Below the pieces are notes generated by a model that was not told the origin of the DNA, made no database searches, and was given only the letters and a program-made list of their open reading frames with translations. Positions 1 through 9,518 of a stretch of DNA of 64,000 nt are shown in pieces; within the stretch, counting starts at the first letter, position 1, and every line of letters starts with the position of its first letter. A program made the translations under genes and the position numbers. The stretch is from Deltaproteobacteria bacterium (lineage in GTDB: Bacteria > Desulfobacterota > GWC2-55-46). Location: NCBI GenBank assembly GCA_016177845.1, contig JACOUO010000003.1, positions 62,001-126,000 on the forward strand. The letters are read 5' to 3'.

Positions 1-981
1 CTTAACCTGATTAAGGCTCACGCGCAGGCAGACCCTGCTTACATGAACGCATCTGTTGAGTTTGATGAGAAGACCTTAAAGCCTCTTTACAGGCTTCATT
101 ACGGAGTGCCGGGCCCAAGCCTCGGGCTTTCAATTGCTCAGAGCCTTGGCATACCCTCTGATGTAATAGACAAGGCCCGGACCTATCTTAAAGACAGTGA
201 GGGGGCATTTATCGAATCAGTCAGGGTGCTTGAGGCTGAAAAGGAAGAGATAAGAAAGCTAAGGGAGACGCTCTTCTCACTCAAGAACGCAAGGGAAAAG
301 GCAGTTGAGAAGTTAAGGGCTGAAAGAAGCGCCATTGTCGAGAAGGTCAAAAAGAGGATTGAGGCTGAGGTAAACAGGGCAAAGGAAGAGATAAGGGAAA
401 CCATAGAGAAGTTCCGGGAAGAGAGGGCAAGGGGGGGGATGTCTGCCTCAGGCGGCAAGGCTGCTTCCAATGTTGATGAGATAAGCGCTAAGCTTCTTTC
501 AAAGCTTGTTCCTGAAAGGACTATTGAGAAATATATTCCCGCCGTAGGCGACAAAGTGGCAATGACAGGCTCAAATACAAAGGGTGTTGTCGTCGCCGTT
601 GATGAGGCCGCGAAAAAGGCTGAGCTTATGGTCGGCAAATTAAAGGTCTGGGTAGCATGGGATAAGCTCATCAGAAGGGGCGGGAGCGAGAGGAAGGTAC
701 AGGCTTCACAGGCTGTAACCATAGAGGCTGATATGGAAACAGCGCAGGGCATTAATATCATCGGAATGAGGGTAGAGGACGCGCTGCCCCTTGTCACGAA
801 ATTTCTGGATAACGCACATGCTAACGGCCTTAATACGGTTGAGATAATTCACGGCATGGGCACAGGCAGGCTTTCAAAGGCAGTTGCGGAATTTTTAAGC
901 AAAAGCAGTATCGTAAAAGGCTTTGCTCACGGGGACCCGCAAATGGGCGGGGCAGGGGTAACCATAGTGGAACTTAAATAG
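1..981 (+). CDS. mutS2: MutS2 family endonuclease, C-terminal part (5' end outside window)
   Basis: The reading frame is open from base 1, so the gene starts upstream; about 326 codons are visible. MutS2 proteins are MutS-like ATPases that act on recombination intermediates or stalled/collided ribosomes rather than in mismatch repair. Seen here are the end of the ATPase module (YGVPGPSLGLSIAQSLGIP), a long charged coiled coil, a small beta-rich linker region and a C-terminal Smr domain (roughly the last 75 residues) with the motif HGMGTGRL and a terminal GVTIVELK typical of Smr nucleases. The stop lies 2 nt before the dnaG start, implying cotranscription. The identity is secure; only the N-terminal half cannot be judged. 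Confidence 0.95.
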   Translation, partial: LNLIKAHAQADPAYMNASVEFDEKTLKPLYRLHYGVPGPSLGLSIAQSLGIPSDVIDKARTYLKDSEGAFIESVRVLEAEKEEIRKLRETLFSLKNAREKAVEKLRAERSAIVEKVKKRIEAEVNRAKEEIRETIEKFREERARGGMSASGGKAASNVDEISAKLLSKLVPERTIEKYIPAVGDKVAMTGSNTKGVVVAVDEAAKKAELMVGKLKVWVAWDKLIRRGGSERKVQASQAVTIEADMETAQGINIIGMRVEDALPLVTKFLDNAHANGLNTVEIIHGMGTGRLSKAVAEFLSKSSIVKGFAHGDPQMGGAGVTIVELK

Positions 982-983
982 CC

Positions 984-2723
984 ATGATGATACCCAAGGA
1001 AAAAATAGAGGAAGTCAAAGACCGCGCAAGCATTGTGCAGGTCATATCCGAATATATCCCGCTTACCAAAAGAGGGCAGAACCATATCGGCCTTTGCCCT
1101 TTCCATTCAGAAAAGAGCCCGTCATTTACAGTAAGCGAAGAGAAGAGGATATTTTACTGTTTCGGCTGCAATGCCACAGGCAATGTCATTACCTTTATAA
1201 TGAAGAAAGAGGGCATTGAGTTCCCTGAGGCAGTTCGCTCGCTCGCAAGAAAATACGGCATAACAATAGCTGAACAAAGGTCCGGGGAAAATGACCCGAG
1301 GGAGCAGCTTTATAATGCCCTGAAAATCTCTTCAGAATATTTTTATAATGAGCTGAGGGTGTCTGACGGTAAGACGGCAAGGATTTATCTTAAGGACAGA
1401 GGGCTTGAGAAGGAAATAGCCCAGAAGTTCGGGGTAGGTTACGCTCCTGATAAGTGGTCGGGGCTTGCGGACTATCTCAAGAAAAAAGGTATATCTCTTG
1501 ACCTTGCCGATAAGGCGGGCCTGATTAAAAAGAAGGAAAAGGGCTACTACGACAGGTTCAGGGCAAGGATAATATTCCCAATAACGGATGCAAGGGGCAG
1601 GACCATAGGCTTTGGCGGCAGGAGCATTGACAATAAAGACCCAAAGTACCTGAATTCCCCTGAATCTCCTGTTTTTAAAAAAGGTGAGACCCTCTACGGA
1701 TTTTTTCAGGCAAAAGATAGTATAATGAAAGAAGGCTCGGCAATCATAGTCGAAGGATATTTTGACCTGATTGCCCTCCATAAGAACGGGTTTACAAACA
1801 GCGTTGCCACCATGGGCACTGCTCTGACCCCGGAGCACATCAAAGCCCTTAAAGGCTATGCTAAGGTCATCTACGCGCTCTTTGACTCTGATGAGGCCGG
1901 AAGGAATGCGGCCCTCAGGGGATTGAACCTCTTTCTTAATGAGGAGATGCCCTGCAGGGCGGTAATACTGCCAAGCGGCAAGGACCCTGATGAATTCCTT
2001 AAGAACTCGGGGCCTGATGCGCTCAGAGAGGTATTGAACAAGGCTGAGCCGCTGCTTGAGTTCTATCTCAAAGACCTTCAGAAGAAGTTCGACCTTACTA
2101 GCCCTGAGGGCAAGAGGAGCTTTTTCAATACTGCTGTCTCGTTGATATTAAAGGTAAGGAACATCGCTGAAAGGGACCATTATGCCGCTTTTCTGGCATC
2201 TTTTCTGAGGATTCCGGTCACTTCAGTCTATGAGGCCATAAAAACCCCTTCAAAAGAAGGCGAAAGCGCCGGTAATTCGATACGGAATCCTGTAAATACT
2301 AATAATTCAAGCCTTAAAGAGCTTACAATCCTTAAAGTTATCCTGAAACATGCCGAACTATATGATGATAGGGTCGGTGCCGCGATTGAGGCTTTCAGCG
2401 ACACAGCGCTTAAAGAGGCAGGCAGGATAATATCTGAATTCTGCAGGCAAGGTAAGATGCTTAACGCCTCTACCCTCATCGAAGGAATAAAGGATGATGG
2501 CATAAAAGCGCGTCTTGCCGAGCTTCTTTTCAAAGAGGAAGAGGGCTTTATAGAGGACCCGCAGAAGATGCTTGAAGATTGTTTGAAAAGGGTCCTGAAT
2601 AGAGGTAAAATTAAGCCAACAACTCAGGAAATAATTAACAGGCTTGAGGAATTAGGAAAAGCCGATATCGCATCGGATATAAAGAAGAGGATTGGGAAAG
2701 ATTCTGGGAGAGGCAGGCATTAA
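984..2723 (+). CDS. dnaG: DNA primase
   Basis: DnaG synthesises RNA primers for lagging-strand replication. The 579-residue product is of normal length. It has the N-terminal CHC2 zinc finger (C38, H41, C59, C62), the central RNA polymerase domain, a Toprim region ([13 protein letters not shown], then [13 protein letters not shown] with the acidic metal ligands) and a helical C-terminal region that would bind the DnaB helicase. The start is ATG-ATG two bases after mutS2; either ATG is possible. The gene overlaps the longest possible rpoD frame and sits directly before rpoD, the classic dnaG-rpoD arrangement, but rpsU is 4 kb further on rather than first in the operon. Confidence 0.97.
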   Translation: MMIPKEKIEEVKDRASIVQVISEYIPLTKRGQNHIGLCPFHSEKSPSFTVSEEKRIFYCFGCNATGNVITFIMKKEGIEFPEAVRSLARKYGITIAEQRSGENDPREQLYNALKISSEYFYNELRVSDGKTARIYLKDRGLEKEIAQKFGVGYAPDKWSGLADYLKKKGISLDLADKAGLIKKKEKGYYDRFRARIIFPITDARGRTIGFGGRSIDNKDPKYLNSPESPVFKKGETLYGFFQAKDSIMKEGSAIIVEGYFDLIALHKNGFTNSVATMGTALTPEHIKALKGYAKVIYALFDSDEAGRNAALRGLNLFLNEEMPCRAVILPSGKDPDEFLKNSGPDALREVLNKAEPLLEFYLKDLQKKFDLTSPEGKRSFFNTAVSLILKVRNIAERDHYAAFLASFLRIPVTSVYEAIKTPSKEGESAGNSIRNPVNTNNSSLKELTILKVILKHAELYDDRVGAAIEAFSDTALKEAGRIISEFCRQGKMLNASTLIEGIKDDGIKARLAELLFKEEEGFIEDPQKMLEDCLKRVLNRGKIKPTTQEIINRLEELGKADIASDIKKRIGKDSGRGRH

Positions 2724-2751
2724 GTCTCCCGCTTTCAGGAATGAGGGCGTA

Positions 2752-4302
2752 ATGGAAGACCTAAAGGAAATAGAAGAGAACGGGGCAGATATCGATTTCG
2801 ATGAGATCGGGACGGAGAGCGACGCCGAACTCGAAAAAGGGGGAGTTGGTAACGGCACTGTTGAGGAACAGCCGGTTTTAAACCTGTCCGTTCCCGCTGA
2901 CCCTGTAAAGGCCTATCTCAAGGAGATGGGAGCGGTATTCCTCCTTTCAAAAGAGGAAGAGGTCGCGCTCGCAAAAAAGATAGAGGACAGCAAGATTGCC
3001 ATCACCGCTGAATTTCTCAAGACCCCGATGATCTTTGATGAGCTTGAGGAATTGAAGCAGCGCCTCATTGAAAGAAAAAATGCCCTGGAAGTCCTTGAGT
3101 TCGATGACGATGAGGGCTTTATCAGCGAAGATGAGCAGGACTTAAGGGACGCCATTGAGAAGATTGAGCTTGCAGTAAAGGAGCTTAAAAAATATTTCGC
3201 AAGGTCAAAAGAAAATCATAAGAAAAAAGAGGAGCTGATAGAACTCCTCATAGACATAGAAAAAAAGGCCAACATCTATGAAAAAATAATAGAGAGGCTT
3301 TGCACGCTGGAGCAGGATTTAAGAAAGCTCAGGAAGAAAAAGGCATCCATTGAAAAACAGATAGGCCTTCCCGAGAAAGAGATAGAAAAGATCGGGGCTG
3401 AATTTGAGAAGGGCAAGGTTGCCACTCTCAGGCTGAAAAGCGAAGACCTTGGGGTCCATCTTGAAGACCTTAAATCAATTGACAGCGACATAAAGGCCAT
3501 AACCGCTGCCGCGGGCCTCAACTATCATGAAGTAGCCGCACTGGTTAAGTCCATCAAAAAAGGCAATTCTGAAGCAGAGCATGCCAAGGAGAGGCTTATA
3601 AAGGCAAACCTGAGGCTTGTGGTGAGCATTGCCCGCAGGTACAATAACCGGGGCCTTCAGTTCCTTGACCTTATTCAGGAAGGCAACATCGGGCTAATGC
3701 GCGCTGTTGAGAAGTTCGAATACAGGAGGGGCTATAAGTTCTCCACATACGCGACATGGTGGATAAGACAGGCGATATCAAGGTCTATCGCAGACCAGGC
3801 GCGCACGATAAGAATACCTGTGCACATGATAGAGACCATCAATAAGATAGTGCGTACTTCACACTATATTGTGCAGGAGACCGGAAAAGAGCCGACCCCG
3901 GAAGAATTGGCTGAAAGGCTGAATCTTCCCGTTGAAAAGATAAAAAAGATAACAAAGATAGCTAAAGAGCCTATTTCATTGGATACACCTGTTGGTGAAG
4001 ACGGCGACAGCATGCTCGGGGATTTCATCGAGGACAAGGACGCTGCCGTACCGCACGATGAGATAATGATAAACGATCTTATGGGCCATATGGATGAGGT
4101 GCTTTCAACCCTTTCTCCGAGGGAAGAGAAGGTCTTGAGGATGAGGTTCGGGATAGGCGAGAGCAAGGACCACACCCTTGAGGAAGTAGGCGCTTACTTC
4201 AATGTGACCCGTGAGAGGATACGCCAGATTGAGGCAAAAGCCCTTAGAAAACTGCGTCATCCGAAGCGCTGCAAGAAGCTTAAGACATTTTCTGAGAGAT
4301 GA
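2752..4302 (+). CDS. rpoD: RNA polymerase primary sigma factor (sigma-70)
   Basis: This is the housekeeping sigma factor. Region 1.2 ([20 protein letters not shown]), a long charged non-conserved segment, region 2 ([52 protein letters not shown]), region 3 and region 4 ([15 protein letters not shown] and the helix-turn-helix [18 protein letters not shown]) occur in order. I place the start at the ATG at 2752, with GAGGG just upstream, giving about 516 residues; a TTG at 2692 would add 20 residues and overlap dnaG by 32 bp. Sigma region 1.1 is short and acidic. Several promoters in this window match the TTGACA/TATAAT consensus expected for such a sigma factor. Confidence 0.97.
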   Translation: MEDLKEIEENGADIDFDEIGTESDAELEKGGVGNGTVEEQPVLNLSVPADPVKAYLKEMGAVFLLSKEEEVALAKKIEDSKIAITAEFLKTPMIFDELEELKQRLIERKNALEVLEFDDDEGFISEDEQDLRDAIEKIELAVKELKKYFARSKENHKKKEELIELLIDIEKKANIYEKIIERLCTLEQDLRKLRKKKASIEKQIGLPEKEIEKIGAEFEKGKVATLRLKSEDLGVHLEDLKSIDSDIKAITAAAGLNYHEVAALVKSIKKGNSEAEHAKERLIKANLRLVVSIARRYNNRGLQFLDLIQEGNIGLMRAVEKFEYRRGYKFSTYATWWIRQAISRSIADQARTIRIPVHMIETINKIVRTSHYIVQETGKEPTPEELAERLNLPVEKIKKITKIAKEPISLDTPVGEDGDSMLGDFIEDKDAAVPHDEIMINDLMGHMDEVLSTLSPREEKVLRMRFGIGESKDHTLEEVGAYFNVTRERIRQIEAKALRKLRHPKRCKKLKTFSER

Positions 4303-4484
4303 TGTCGAGTCATTTATTTGTCTCGAAAGATTAAAAAAAGAATAATTTTTACAAAATTTTAGAAATTATTGTTAATTTTTTTGACGCGATTAGATTGAGC
4401 CAAACTGCTTGAAATTCTTTCAGATTTCTCCTTAATGGTTAGTTTCAATAACCGTATCATTGTTAAATTTTTCTTAATTTCAGC

Positions 4485-4512
4485 TTGACTTTTCAATTTA
4501 GGAAAGTATAAT
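4485..4512 (+). promoter_or_regulatory. Sigma-70 promoter of the cytochrome gene
   Basis: TTGACT at 4485-4490 and a perfect TATAAT at 4507-4512 are separated by 16 bp. The surrounding DNA is A/T-rich. Transcription would start near 4519, about 138 nt before the cytochrome start codon, leaving room for the regulatory leader described next. Confidence 0.75.
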
Positions 4513-4518
4513 CATACT

Positions 4519-4616
4519 AAATTAACGAACCTTTGTGGCTCATGATGGGTCATGCGGGTTAAGGCGATGGGTGCCACCGGTACAACAATCTTGTTGTATT
4601 GATGGCATTTTTTTTT
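4519..4616 (+). promoter_or_regulatory. Structured 5' leader ending in an intrinsic terminator (candidate attenuator or riboswitch)
   Basis: Downstream of the promoter and before the coding region is a near-perfect hairpin: TGCCA (4572-4576) and ACAACAA (4582-4588) pair with TTGTTGT (4591-4597) and TGGCA (4603-4607), with only one mismatch and two G-U pairs between, followed by nine T residues (4608-4616). Upstream in the leader CATGA/TCATG and CCTT/AAGG can pair. A full terminator between a promoter and its gene implies conditional readthrough. The segment GGCGATGG...TGATGG recalls the fluoride (crcB) aptamer, but the expected first stem has a C-A mismatch and the terminal UACU is absent. 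It does not match the c-di-GMP-I aptamer either. Class is therefore unknown. Confidence 0.6.
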
Positions 4617-4656
4617 GAGTTAAATATATTTTGCATTTTTGGAGCGAGGTGCTCAA

Positions 4657-5637
4657 ATGAAGAGAATAATAAGCCTGTTCGCCTTAACAGCATTGACTTT
4701 CGCGGGAGCCGAAATAGGGTCCGCGGCAACAGTTGCAGACTATCCTGCCGGTACAACGGCAAACGGAATAGCAGGCTCGAGGCACAATCTTGGTTCTTTA
4801 GGCAAAGTCATTACAACAAACAATACAACAGAGATTTGTGTTTTCTGTCATACCCCGCATCATACTAATACTTCCAATAATCTGAAACCGTTGTGGAACA
4901 GAGGCACTGCTGCTCCATCAGCCTATACTGCTTACGGAACAACACTTGGCGGCACAACGATAGTCTCTTCTGATATCGGCTCTACAACGCTGGCCTGCTT
5001 AAGCTGCCATGACGGCGTAACGACATTTGACAACATCATAAACACACCCGGTAAGGGCGGCACAACAGCCACAAACCTCAGCTGGAATTTCAATATGCCC
5101 GGTATCGGTTCATGGTATCCGGGAAGTCCGGCGCTTGACCACTTCAATACAGACGCAATGGGCCCTTGCGCAACATGTCACGGGGCGGCTAATCCTGCTA
5201 CAAGGCTTTCACTTCAGCAGAACCTGACAAATGACCACCCTGTATCAGTGGCTTACAACCCTTCTGTTGCTGGCTTAAGGGCTACAAGCACTGTAATAAA
5301 TTCAATCGACCTGACTGCTGAACTTGCAGCCTCAGCAGCCTCCTATAATAATTCAAACCTCGCTCAGAACCGTTGGGCTGTCAAAGGTTATATCTCCGAT
5401 ACTGCGACAATTGGAGATCTGCTCAGGAATAACAAGGTAGAGTGCAGTTCTTGCCATGACCCCCACTTCAAGAACTTAAGCTGGGATGAAGTCGAGAGCT
5501 CCTGGGCGATTAATCCTCAGACAGGAAATCCCTGGAATTACTGCGCAGGCCCTGAGGACTGCTCGGACGGCCAGTTCTTAAGAAGGGTCGGCGGCAACAC
5601 AGGCTCCGGCGTCTGCAGGACATGCCACAATAAGTAA
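4657..5637 (+). CDS. Secreted pentaheme c-type cytochrome
   Basis: The product (about 326 residues) has an N-terminal signal peptide (MKRIISLFALTALTFAGAEI, cleavage likely near SAA) and five CxxCH heme-attachment motifs: CVFCH, CLSCH, CATCH, CSSCH and CRTCH. CVFCHTPHH and CSSCHDPH resemble the CxxCHxPH pattern of multiheme families in metal- or nitrogen-respiring bacteria. It should be periplasmic or extracellular and carry electrons; donor and acceptor cannot be told from sequence. The start chosen is ATG 4657, with GAGGT at 4646-4650; a TTG at 4639 would lie before the ribosome binding site. The gene stands alone between its own promoter/leader and a strong terminator, so it is a monocistronic, regulated unit. 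Confidence 0.88.
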   Translation: MKRIISLFALTALTFAGAEIGSAATVADYPAGTTANGIAGSRHNLGSLGKVITTNNTTEICVFCHTPHHTNTSNNLKPLWNRGTAAPSAYTAYGTTLGGTTIVSSDIGSTTLACLSCHDGVTTFDNIINTPGKGGTTATNLSWNFNMPGIGSWYPGSPALDHFNTDAMGPCATCHGAANPATRLSLQQNLTNDHPVSVAYNPSVAGLRATSTVINSIDLTAELAASAASYNNSNLAQNRWAVKGYISDTATIGDLLRNNKVECSSCHDPHFKNLSWDEVESSWAINPQTGNPWNYCAGPEDCSDGQFLRRVGGNTGSGVCRTCHNK

Positions 5638-5660
5638 GTAAAAACCAAATACAAAATCTG

Positions 5661-5696
5661 AAGCAGGCAATGATAGTTCATTGCCTGCTTTTTTTT
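5661..5696 (+). terminator. Intrinsic terminator after the cytochrome gene
   Basis: AAGCAGGCAATGA pairs with TCATTGCCTGCTT around a very short loop and is followed by a run of eight T. It closes the cytochrome transcript. The 198 bp from here to the next gene show nothing else recognisable. Confidence 0.85.
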
Positions 5697-5894
5697 ATTG
5701 CCCCAAGGTCTTTTATTTGTTTTGGGCGAAAATAAATTTTTAGGAATAGGACCTGTAAGGATCTTTTAAGGGCTGTCCAAAGCCGAGCTATATAAAATGA
5801 AAGTATCCTACGGATAATTTGTGTCGTTTCTGGCAGGGTAGTTGAACTTCGTTTCGGCGGATTTGAACAATATGAAAAGGTTCCCGGAAAATAG

Positions 5895-6332
5895 TTACTG
5901 GGGTAGGCCGGTCTCTCGGTTTTTTTCCTTTTCAAGCAGAATCTGTATCCTGTTTTGCATGTCTATAAGCTTTATCATCATCTCATTGGCTTCGCTGCCT
6001 TTTACATTTGTGAATATGACGAGCTTTAGCTCAGCTACATCCTTTTGTAATGCCTCAAGGTCGCCTCTGAGTCCGCCGAGTTTGATCTGTGCCTGAACAT
6101 TATCTTCCTGAAGCGACATGTACCTTGTGGTAAGCTCATTCAAAGACCTGCCCCTTTCTTGAATTTTTGATTCAAGGGCCCTGACCTCAAGCGCATGGTC
6201 TGTCTTTAATTTTTGGATTTTTGCAAGCAGAGTGCCCACATCCCTGTCATAGGCGCTTTTTGAGACGCAGCCGGGCAGCAGCAAGGCTGTAATGATTATT
6301 GCGGAGACATTTAGGCGGGAGGAATTTTTCAT
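5895..6332 (-). CDS. Coiled-coil lipoprotein of unknown function
   Basis: The 145-residue product begins with a lipoprotein signal peptide (lipobox LLPGC, Cys at about residue 22) and is otherwise almost entirely helical and charged, with heptad-like spacing (for example LLAKIQKLKTDHALEVRALE). No catalytic motif is visible. Such small outer-membrane or inner-membrane lipoproteins with coiled coils are commonly envelope scaffold proteins; no specific role is claimed. It is divergent from both neighbours and has its own untranslated region. Confidence 0.7.
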   Translation of the reverse strand: MKNSSRLNVSAIIITALLLPGCVSKSAYDRDVGTLLAKIQKLKTDHALEVRALESKIQERGRSLNELTTRYMSLQEDNVQAQIKLGGLRGDLEALQKDVAELKLVIFTNVKGSEANEMMIKLIDMQNRIQILLEKEKNRETGLPQ

Positions 6333-6538
6333 GGTTCCCTTCCTTGATGAACTGACAGGAATATACCATATTCATATCGGAATTTGAAGCTAATCATTAT
6401 GAAAAAAAGGCAATGCAGCCCTATCTGTGTTATAATCAATCAATCTTGATACTGCACTCTTAGCCGGGCTAAGCCCTCGTAAATTCTTTGATGCCCGAGT
6501 AGGCAGGGAGCTCAGAGGGTGCGGATACCTAAAATGTT
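6333..6538. other. Intergenic segment with possible RNA structure, no gene
   Basis: There is no credible reading frame. GCACTCTT (about 6454-6461) can pair with AGAGGGTGC (about 6511-6519), and CTCG/CGAG lies inside, so a folded RNA or a protein-binding palindrome is possible. An isolated TATAAT occurs near 6431 but without a good -35 box. I could not match it to 6S, SRP, RNase P, tmRNA or any riboswitch consensus. Confidence 0.3.
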
Positions 6539-6566
6539 TTGACTTATTCCCTGTTTCTGGTATAAT
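6539..6566 (+). promoter_or_regulatory. Sigma-70 promoter upstream of rpsU / candidate small RNA
   Basis: TTGACT (6539-6544) and TATAAT (6561-6566) are 16 bp apart, the same arrangement as the cytochrome promoter. Predicted start is near 6573, which is 230 nt before the rpsU start codon. Confidence 0.7.
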
Positions 6567-6572
6567 CCTGTA

Positions 6573-6715
6573 GCTTAAGGCAGGTAAATCCTTTTCCTTA
6601 TCCGCAAAAATGTTAAGGAATTTCTTTATTTGCTTGTAAACCCGACCGTAATACTTTTCCGGCCATTGAGCAGACCAGCGATAAAAAACGGCATAAAATG
6701 CCTGTTTTATTTTTT
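6573..6715 (+). ncRNA. Candidate small RNA or rpsU leader with terminator-like hairpin
   Basis: From the promoter at 6539-6566 a transcript of about 140 nt would run to the hairpin GGCAT-AAA-ATGCC (6690-6702), which is followed by TGTTTTATTTTTT. The stem is only 5 bp, extended weakly by A-tract/T-tract pairing, so termination may be partial. No open reading frame fits. It is either a free small RNA or the attenuated leader of rpsU. I see no match to a known RNA family. Confidence 0.4.
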
Positions 6716-6802
6716 GGTTTATAAGGGTTTTCAGGGAAAGAGCAGCAGTGTCAGGGCTTAAATTGAATTATTTCTTTTTATATAGATGGGGGGTGTGAGA
6801 GT

Positions 6803-7009
6803 TTGTCCGAGGTTAAAGTTTATGACGACCAGCTTGAGAAGGCGCTAAAGATTCTAAAGCGTAAGCTCGCTCAGGACGGAACCTTCAAGGAAATAAAGAA
6901 GAGAAGGTTTTACGAAAAACCGAGCGTAAAGAAGAAGAGGAAGCGCCAGGAGGCGGCAAAGCGTCGCGCAAAGGCTTCCAAGAAGAGCGCCAGAAGAGTT
7001 CAGGAATAA
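6803..7009 (+). CDS. rpsU: 30S ribosomal protein S21
   Basis: The 68-residue, very basic product has the S21 signature: MSEVKV N-terminus, a central FKEIKKRRFYEKPSVKKK and a Lys/Arg/Ala tail. S21 binds near the anti-Shine-Dalgarso end of 16S rRNA on the 30S platform and helps initiation. The start is TTG at 6803; no in-frame ATG exists nearby and a G-rich stretch (6788-6797) supplies the ribosome binding site. In many bacteria rpsU heads the rpsU-dnaG-rpoD operon; here it is a separate unit 2.5 kb past rpoD, with its own promoter. Confidence 0.95.
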   Translation: MSEVKVYDDQLEKALKILKRKLAQDGTFKEIKKRRFYEKPSVKKKRKRQEAAKRRAKASKKSARRVQE

Positions 7010-7046
7010 GGAAAACAAGGGACCAAAAGTTCCCTGGAATCCAAAC

Positions 7047-9029
7047 CTAAACCTTATCCTTTACAAGGGTATCGACAATACCGGGGTCCGCAAGAGTAGA
7101 TGTATCTCCAAGATCTTCGGTCTGTCCGTTAGCGATCTTCCTTAAGATCCTTCGCATTATCTTACCGCTTCTAGTTTTAGGCAGCCCCATTGTAAACTGG
7201 ATTTTATCCGGCTTTGCAATGGGGCTTATTTCTTTCTTCACATGCTCTTCGACTTCCTTTATAAGCGTCTCATCAGGGTGTATGCCTTCTTTAAGCACTA
7301 CAAAGGCATAGATGCCTTCTCCCTTGACTTCGTGCGGGTATCCTACTACCGCTGCCTCAGCTACGAACTCATCTGAAACAAGCGCGCTCTCTATCTCAGC
7401 TGTGCCAAGCCTGTGGCCTGAAACATTGAGCACATCATCAATACGGCCCATAAGCCAAAAGTCGCCGTCCTCATCTATCCTTGCCCCGTCCCCGCTCAAA
7501 TAATATCCGGGGAAACGGCTGAAGTAGACCTCTTTTATCCTTCTGTTCTCAGGGTCTCCGTATGTGCCTCTGAGTATTGCGGGCCATGGTTTTTCTATTA
7601 CAAGATATCCGCCCTCATTGGCCTTTGCCTCTGTGCCGTCTTCTTTTAAAATTTTTGGAGATATCCCGAAAAAGGGCCTTGTGGCTGAACCGGGCTTTAG
7701 TGTCATTGCTCCGGGCAGGGCTGATATGAGGATGCCTCCGGTCTCGGTCTGCCACCATGTGTCAACAATCGGGAGCTTTCCTTTTCCTACTACCGTGTGA
7801 TACCACATCCACGCTTCAGGGTTTATGGGTTCGCCTACGGAGCCAAGGAGCCTTAAGCTGCTTAAGTCGTGTTTTTCAACCCATTCTGTGCCGCTTCTCA
7901 TAAGCGCGCGGATGGCGGTAGGCGCGGTATAGATGGTATTGACCTTGTGTTTTTCAACTATCTCCCAGAACCTGCCCGGGTCAGGATAAGTCGGCACTCC
8001 CTCAAACATCAGAGTGGTTGCCCCGCAGGCAAGCGGGCCGTAGAGGATATAGCTGTGGCCTGTTACCCAGCCGATGTCAGCCGTGCAGAAATATATATCT
8101 TCATCTTTATAATCGAAGATCCATTTGAATGTAAGAGCTGAATAGACGAGATAGCCGCCAGTAGTATGAAGCACTCCCTTCGGTTTTCCTGTTGAGCCGC
8201 TTGTGTATAAGATGAAGAGCGGGTCCTCCGAGTCCATCTCCACCGGGTCGCATCTGTCAGTTATATCGGGAGCGTCAACTTCATCGTGCCACCAGGTGTC
8301 TCTGCCCTCTTTGAACGCGACATTGTTCCCAGTCCTCTTTACTACTATGACTTTTTCAATTGTCGGGCAGTCGGCAATGGCCCCGTCGCAATTCTCTTTC
8401 ATGGGAATGGGCCTGCCACCGCGCACTCCCTCATCTGAGGTTATGATAATTTTAGAGGAAGAGTCCAGTATCCTGTCGCGCAGGGAAGTCGGGCTGAACC
8501 CGCCGAATACAACACTGTGTATGGCGCCGATGCGGGCGCAGGCAAGCAGGGAAATCGCAAGCTCAGGTATCATCGGAAGGTATATAGTGACCCTGTCGCC
8601 TTTTGTGATGCCGTTTTTCTTAAGCACATTGGCAAAGCGGTTTACTTCATAGGAGAGCTGTGTGTATGTGTATGTCCTGTATGAGCCGTCATCTCCTTCC
8701 CAGATTATGGCGGCCTTGTTCCTCCTCCATGTGCTGAGGTGGCGGTCAATGCAGTTGTATGAGGCATTGAGCTTGCCCCCGAGATACCATTTGATTGAGG
8801 GCTTATGGAAGTCCCATTCAGAGACCTTATCCCATTTTTTGCTCCAGTGGATAATGTCTGCCATCTTTGACCAGAACGCGTCAGGGTCTTCAATGGATTG
8901 TTTGTAGAGCCTTTCGTATTCTTCAATCCCTTTTATATGTGCATTTGCCTTAAGTTCCGCTGTGGGCGGAAAGACCCTTTCTTCATTGAGCAGTACTTTA
9001 ATGGTCTCTTCGAGCCGTTCTTTTTCCAA
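7047..9029 (-). CDS. acs: Acetyl-CoA synthetase (AMP-forming)
   Basis: The enzyme activates acetate to acetyl-CoA through acetyl-AMP. The 660-residue length is standard. Visible are the P-loop-like adenylation motif [14 protein letters not shown], the core motif WWQTETGG, the hinge region ([20 protein letters not shown]) and the C-terminal [14 protein letters not shown] containing the lysine that is acetylated to switch the enzyme off in other bacteria. The start codon is TTG (9029), with an excellent AGGAGG six bases upstream. It is convergent with rpsU and is not in an operon. It allows growth on, or scavenging of, acetate. Confidence 0.95.
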   Translation of the reverse strand: MEKERLEETIKVLLNEERVFPPTAELKANAHIKGIEEYERLYKQSIEDPDAFWSKMADIIHWSKKWDKVSEWDFHKPSIKWYLGGKLNASYNCIDRHLSTWRRNKAAIIWEGDDGSYRTYTYTQLSYEVNRFANVLKKNGITKGDRVTIYLPMIPELAISLLACARIGAIHSVVFGGFSPTSLRDRILDSSSKIIITSDEGVRGGRPIPMKENCDGAIADCPTIEKVIVVKRTGNNVAFKEGRDTWWHDEVDAPDITDRCDPVEMDSEDPLFILYTSGSTGKPKGVLHTTGGYLVYSALTFKWIFDYKDEDIYFCTADIGWVTGHSYILYGPLACGATTLMFEGVPTYPDPGRFWEIVEKHKVNTIYTAPTAIRALMRSGTEWVEKHDLSSLRLLGSVGEPINPEAWMWYHTVVGKGKLPIVDTWWQTETGGILISALPGAMTLKPGSATRPFFGISPKILKEDGTEAKANEGGYLVIEKPWPAILRGTYGDPENRRIKEVYFSRFPGYYLSGDGARIDEDGDFWLMGRIDDVLNVSGHRLGTAEIESALVSDEFVAEAAVVGYPHEVKGEGIYAFVVLKEGIHPDETLIKEVEEHVKKEISPIAKPDKIQFTMGLPKTRSGKIMRRILRKIANGQTEDLGDTSTLADPGIVDTLVKDKV

Positions 9030-9230
9030 GGAGCGCCTCCTGGCAGAATAATGTTTTCTTTTAAAATAAAAAAACCTAAGTTATGGGAAGTGTTATGGAA
9101 ATTCGTGAGTATATCTTCAAAGATAACCTAACACGCCGATTGTGTCAAGGCGAAGGGCGGCAAAGCCATGTTCTTGCATAAATATGCGGGATATGTTAAA
9201 AAATTTCAGATGAGGTTGTAAAAAACGCCC

Positions 9231-9482
9231 ATGATTCTTGGTTTTAATCAAAATGTGAATTATAATGGAGAGGTATATCATATCCAGACTGAAGACGGCG
9301 GATTGAATAACCCGGTTATAACCACTCTCATTTTCAAGGGCGGAGTGATACTCGCCTCAAAGCGTACAGCCTACTCGGATATAATTAAATCAGACAAGCT
9401 TCAAATCGTGGTAAAAGATATAATGCGCGAACAGCACTCCTCTATTATTGCGGAGCTTAAGAGCGGGCGTTTTGAAAAGTAA
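9231..9482 (+). CDS. Conserved small protein of unknown function
   Basis: The 83-residue product starts MILGFNQNVNYNGEVYHIQT and contains EDGGLNNPVITTLIFKGGVI and a helical C-terminus with RTAYSDIIKSDK. I recall similar short proteins with the GFN-x-N-x-Y-x-G-x-x-(Y/F)H(I/V)QTED pattern in Nitrospirota and deltaproteobacterial genomes, always uncharacterised. It has no signal peptide or membrane segment and is likely a soluble alpha/beta protein. It lies 36 bp ahead of hisS on the same strand and may share its transcript. No function is claimed. Confidence 0.7.
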   Translation: MILGFNQNVNYNGEVYHIQTEDGGLNNPVITTLIFKGGVILASKRTAYSDIIKSDKLQIVVKDIMREQHSSIIAELKSGRFEK

Positions 9483-9518
9483 GTCTAAAAAAGTCGGAAG
9501 GATAGAATTTCAGAGAAG

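Noticed and set aside
183-797. Long minus-strand frame inside mutS2
   Set aside because: It is antisense to a strongly conserved coding region and Ser/Leu-rich as expected for a shadow frame.
4519-4616. c-di-GMP-I (GEMM) riboswitch, which is common before multiheme cytochromes
   Set aside because: GCGGGTTA and GATGG resemble its 3' end, but the GGGNAAACC segment and the tetraloop helix of the aptamer are missing and the leader is too short.
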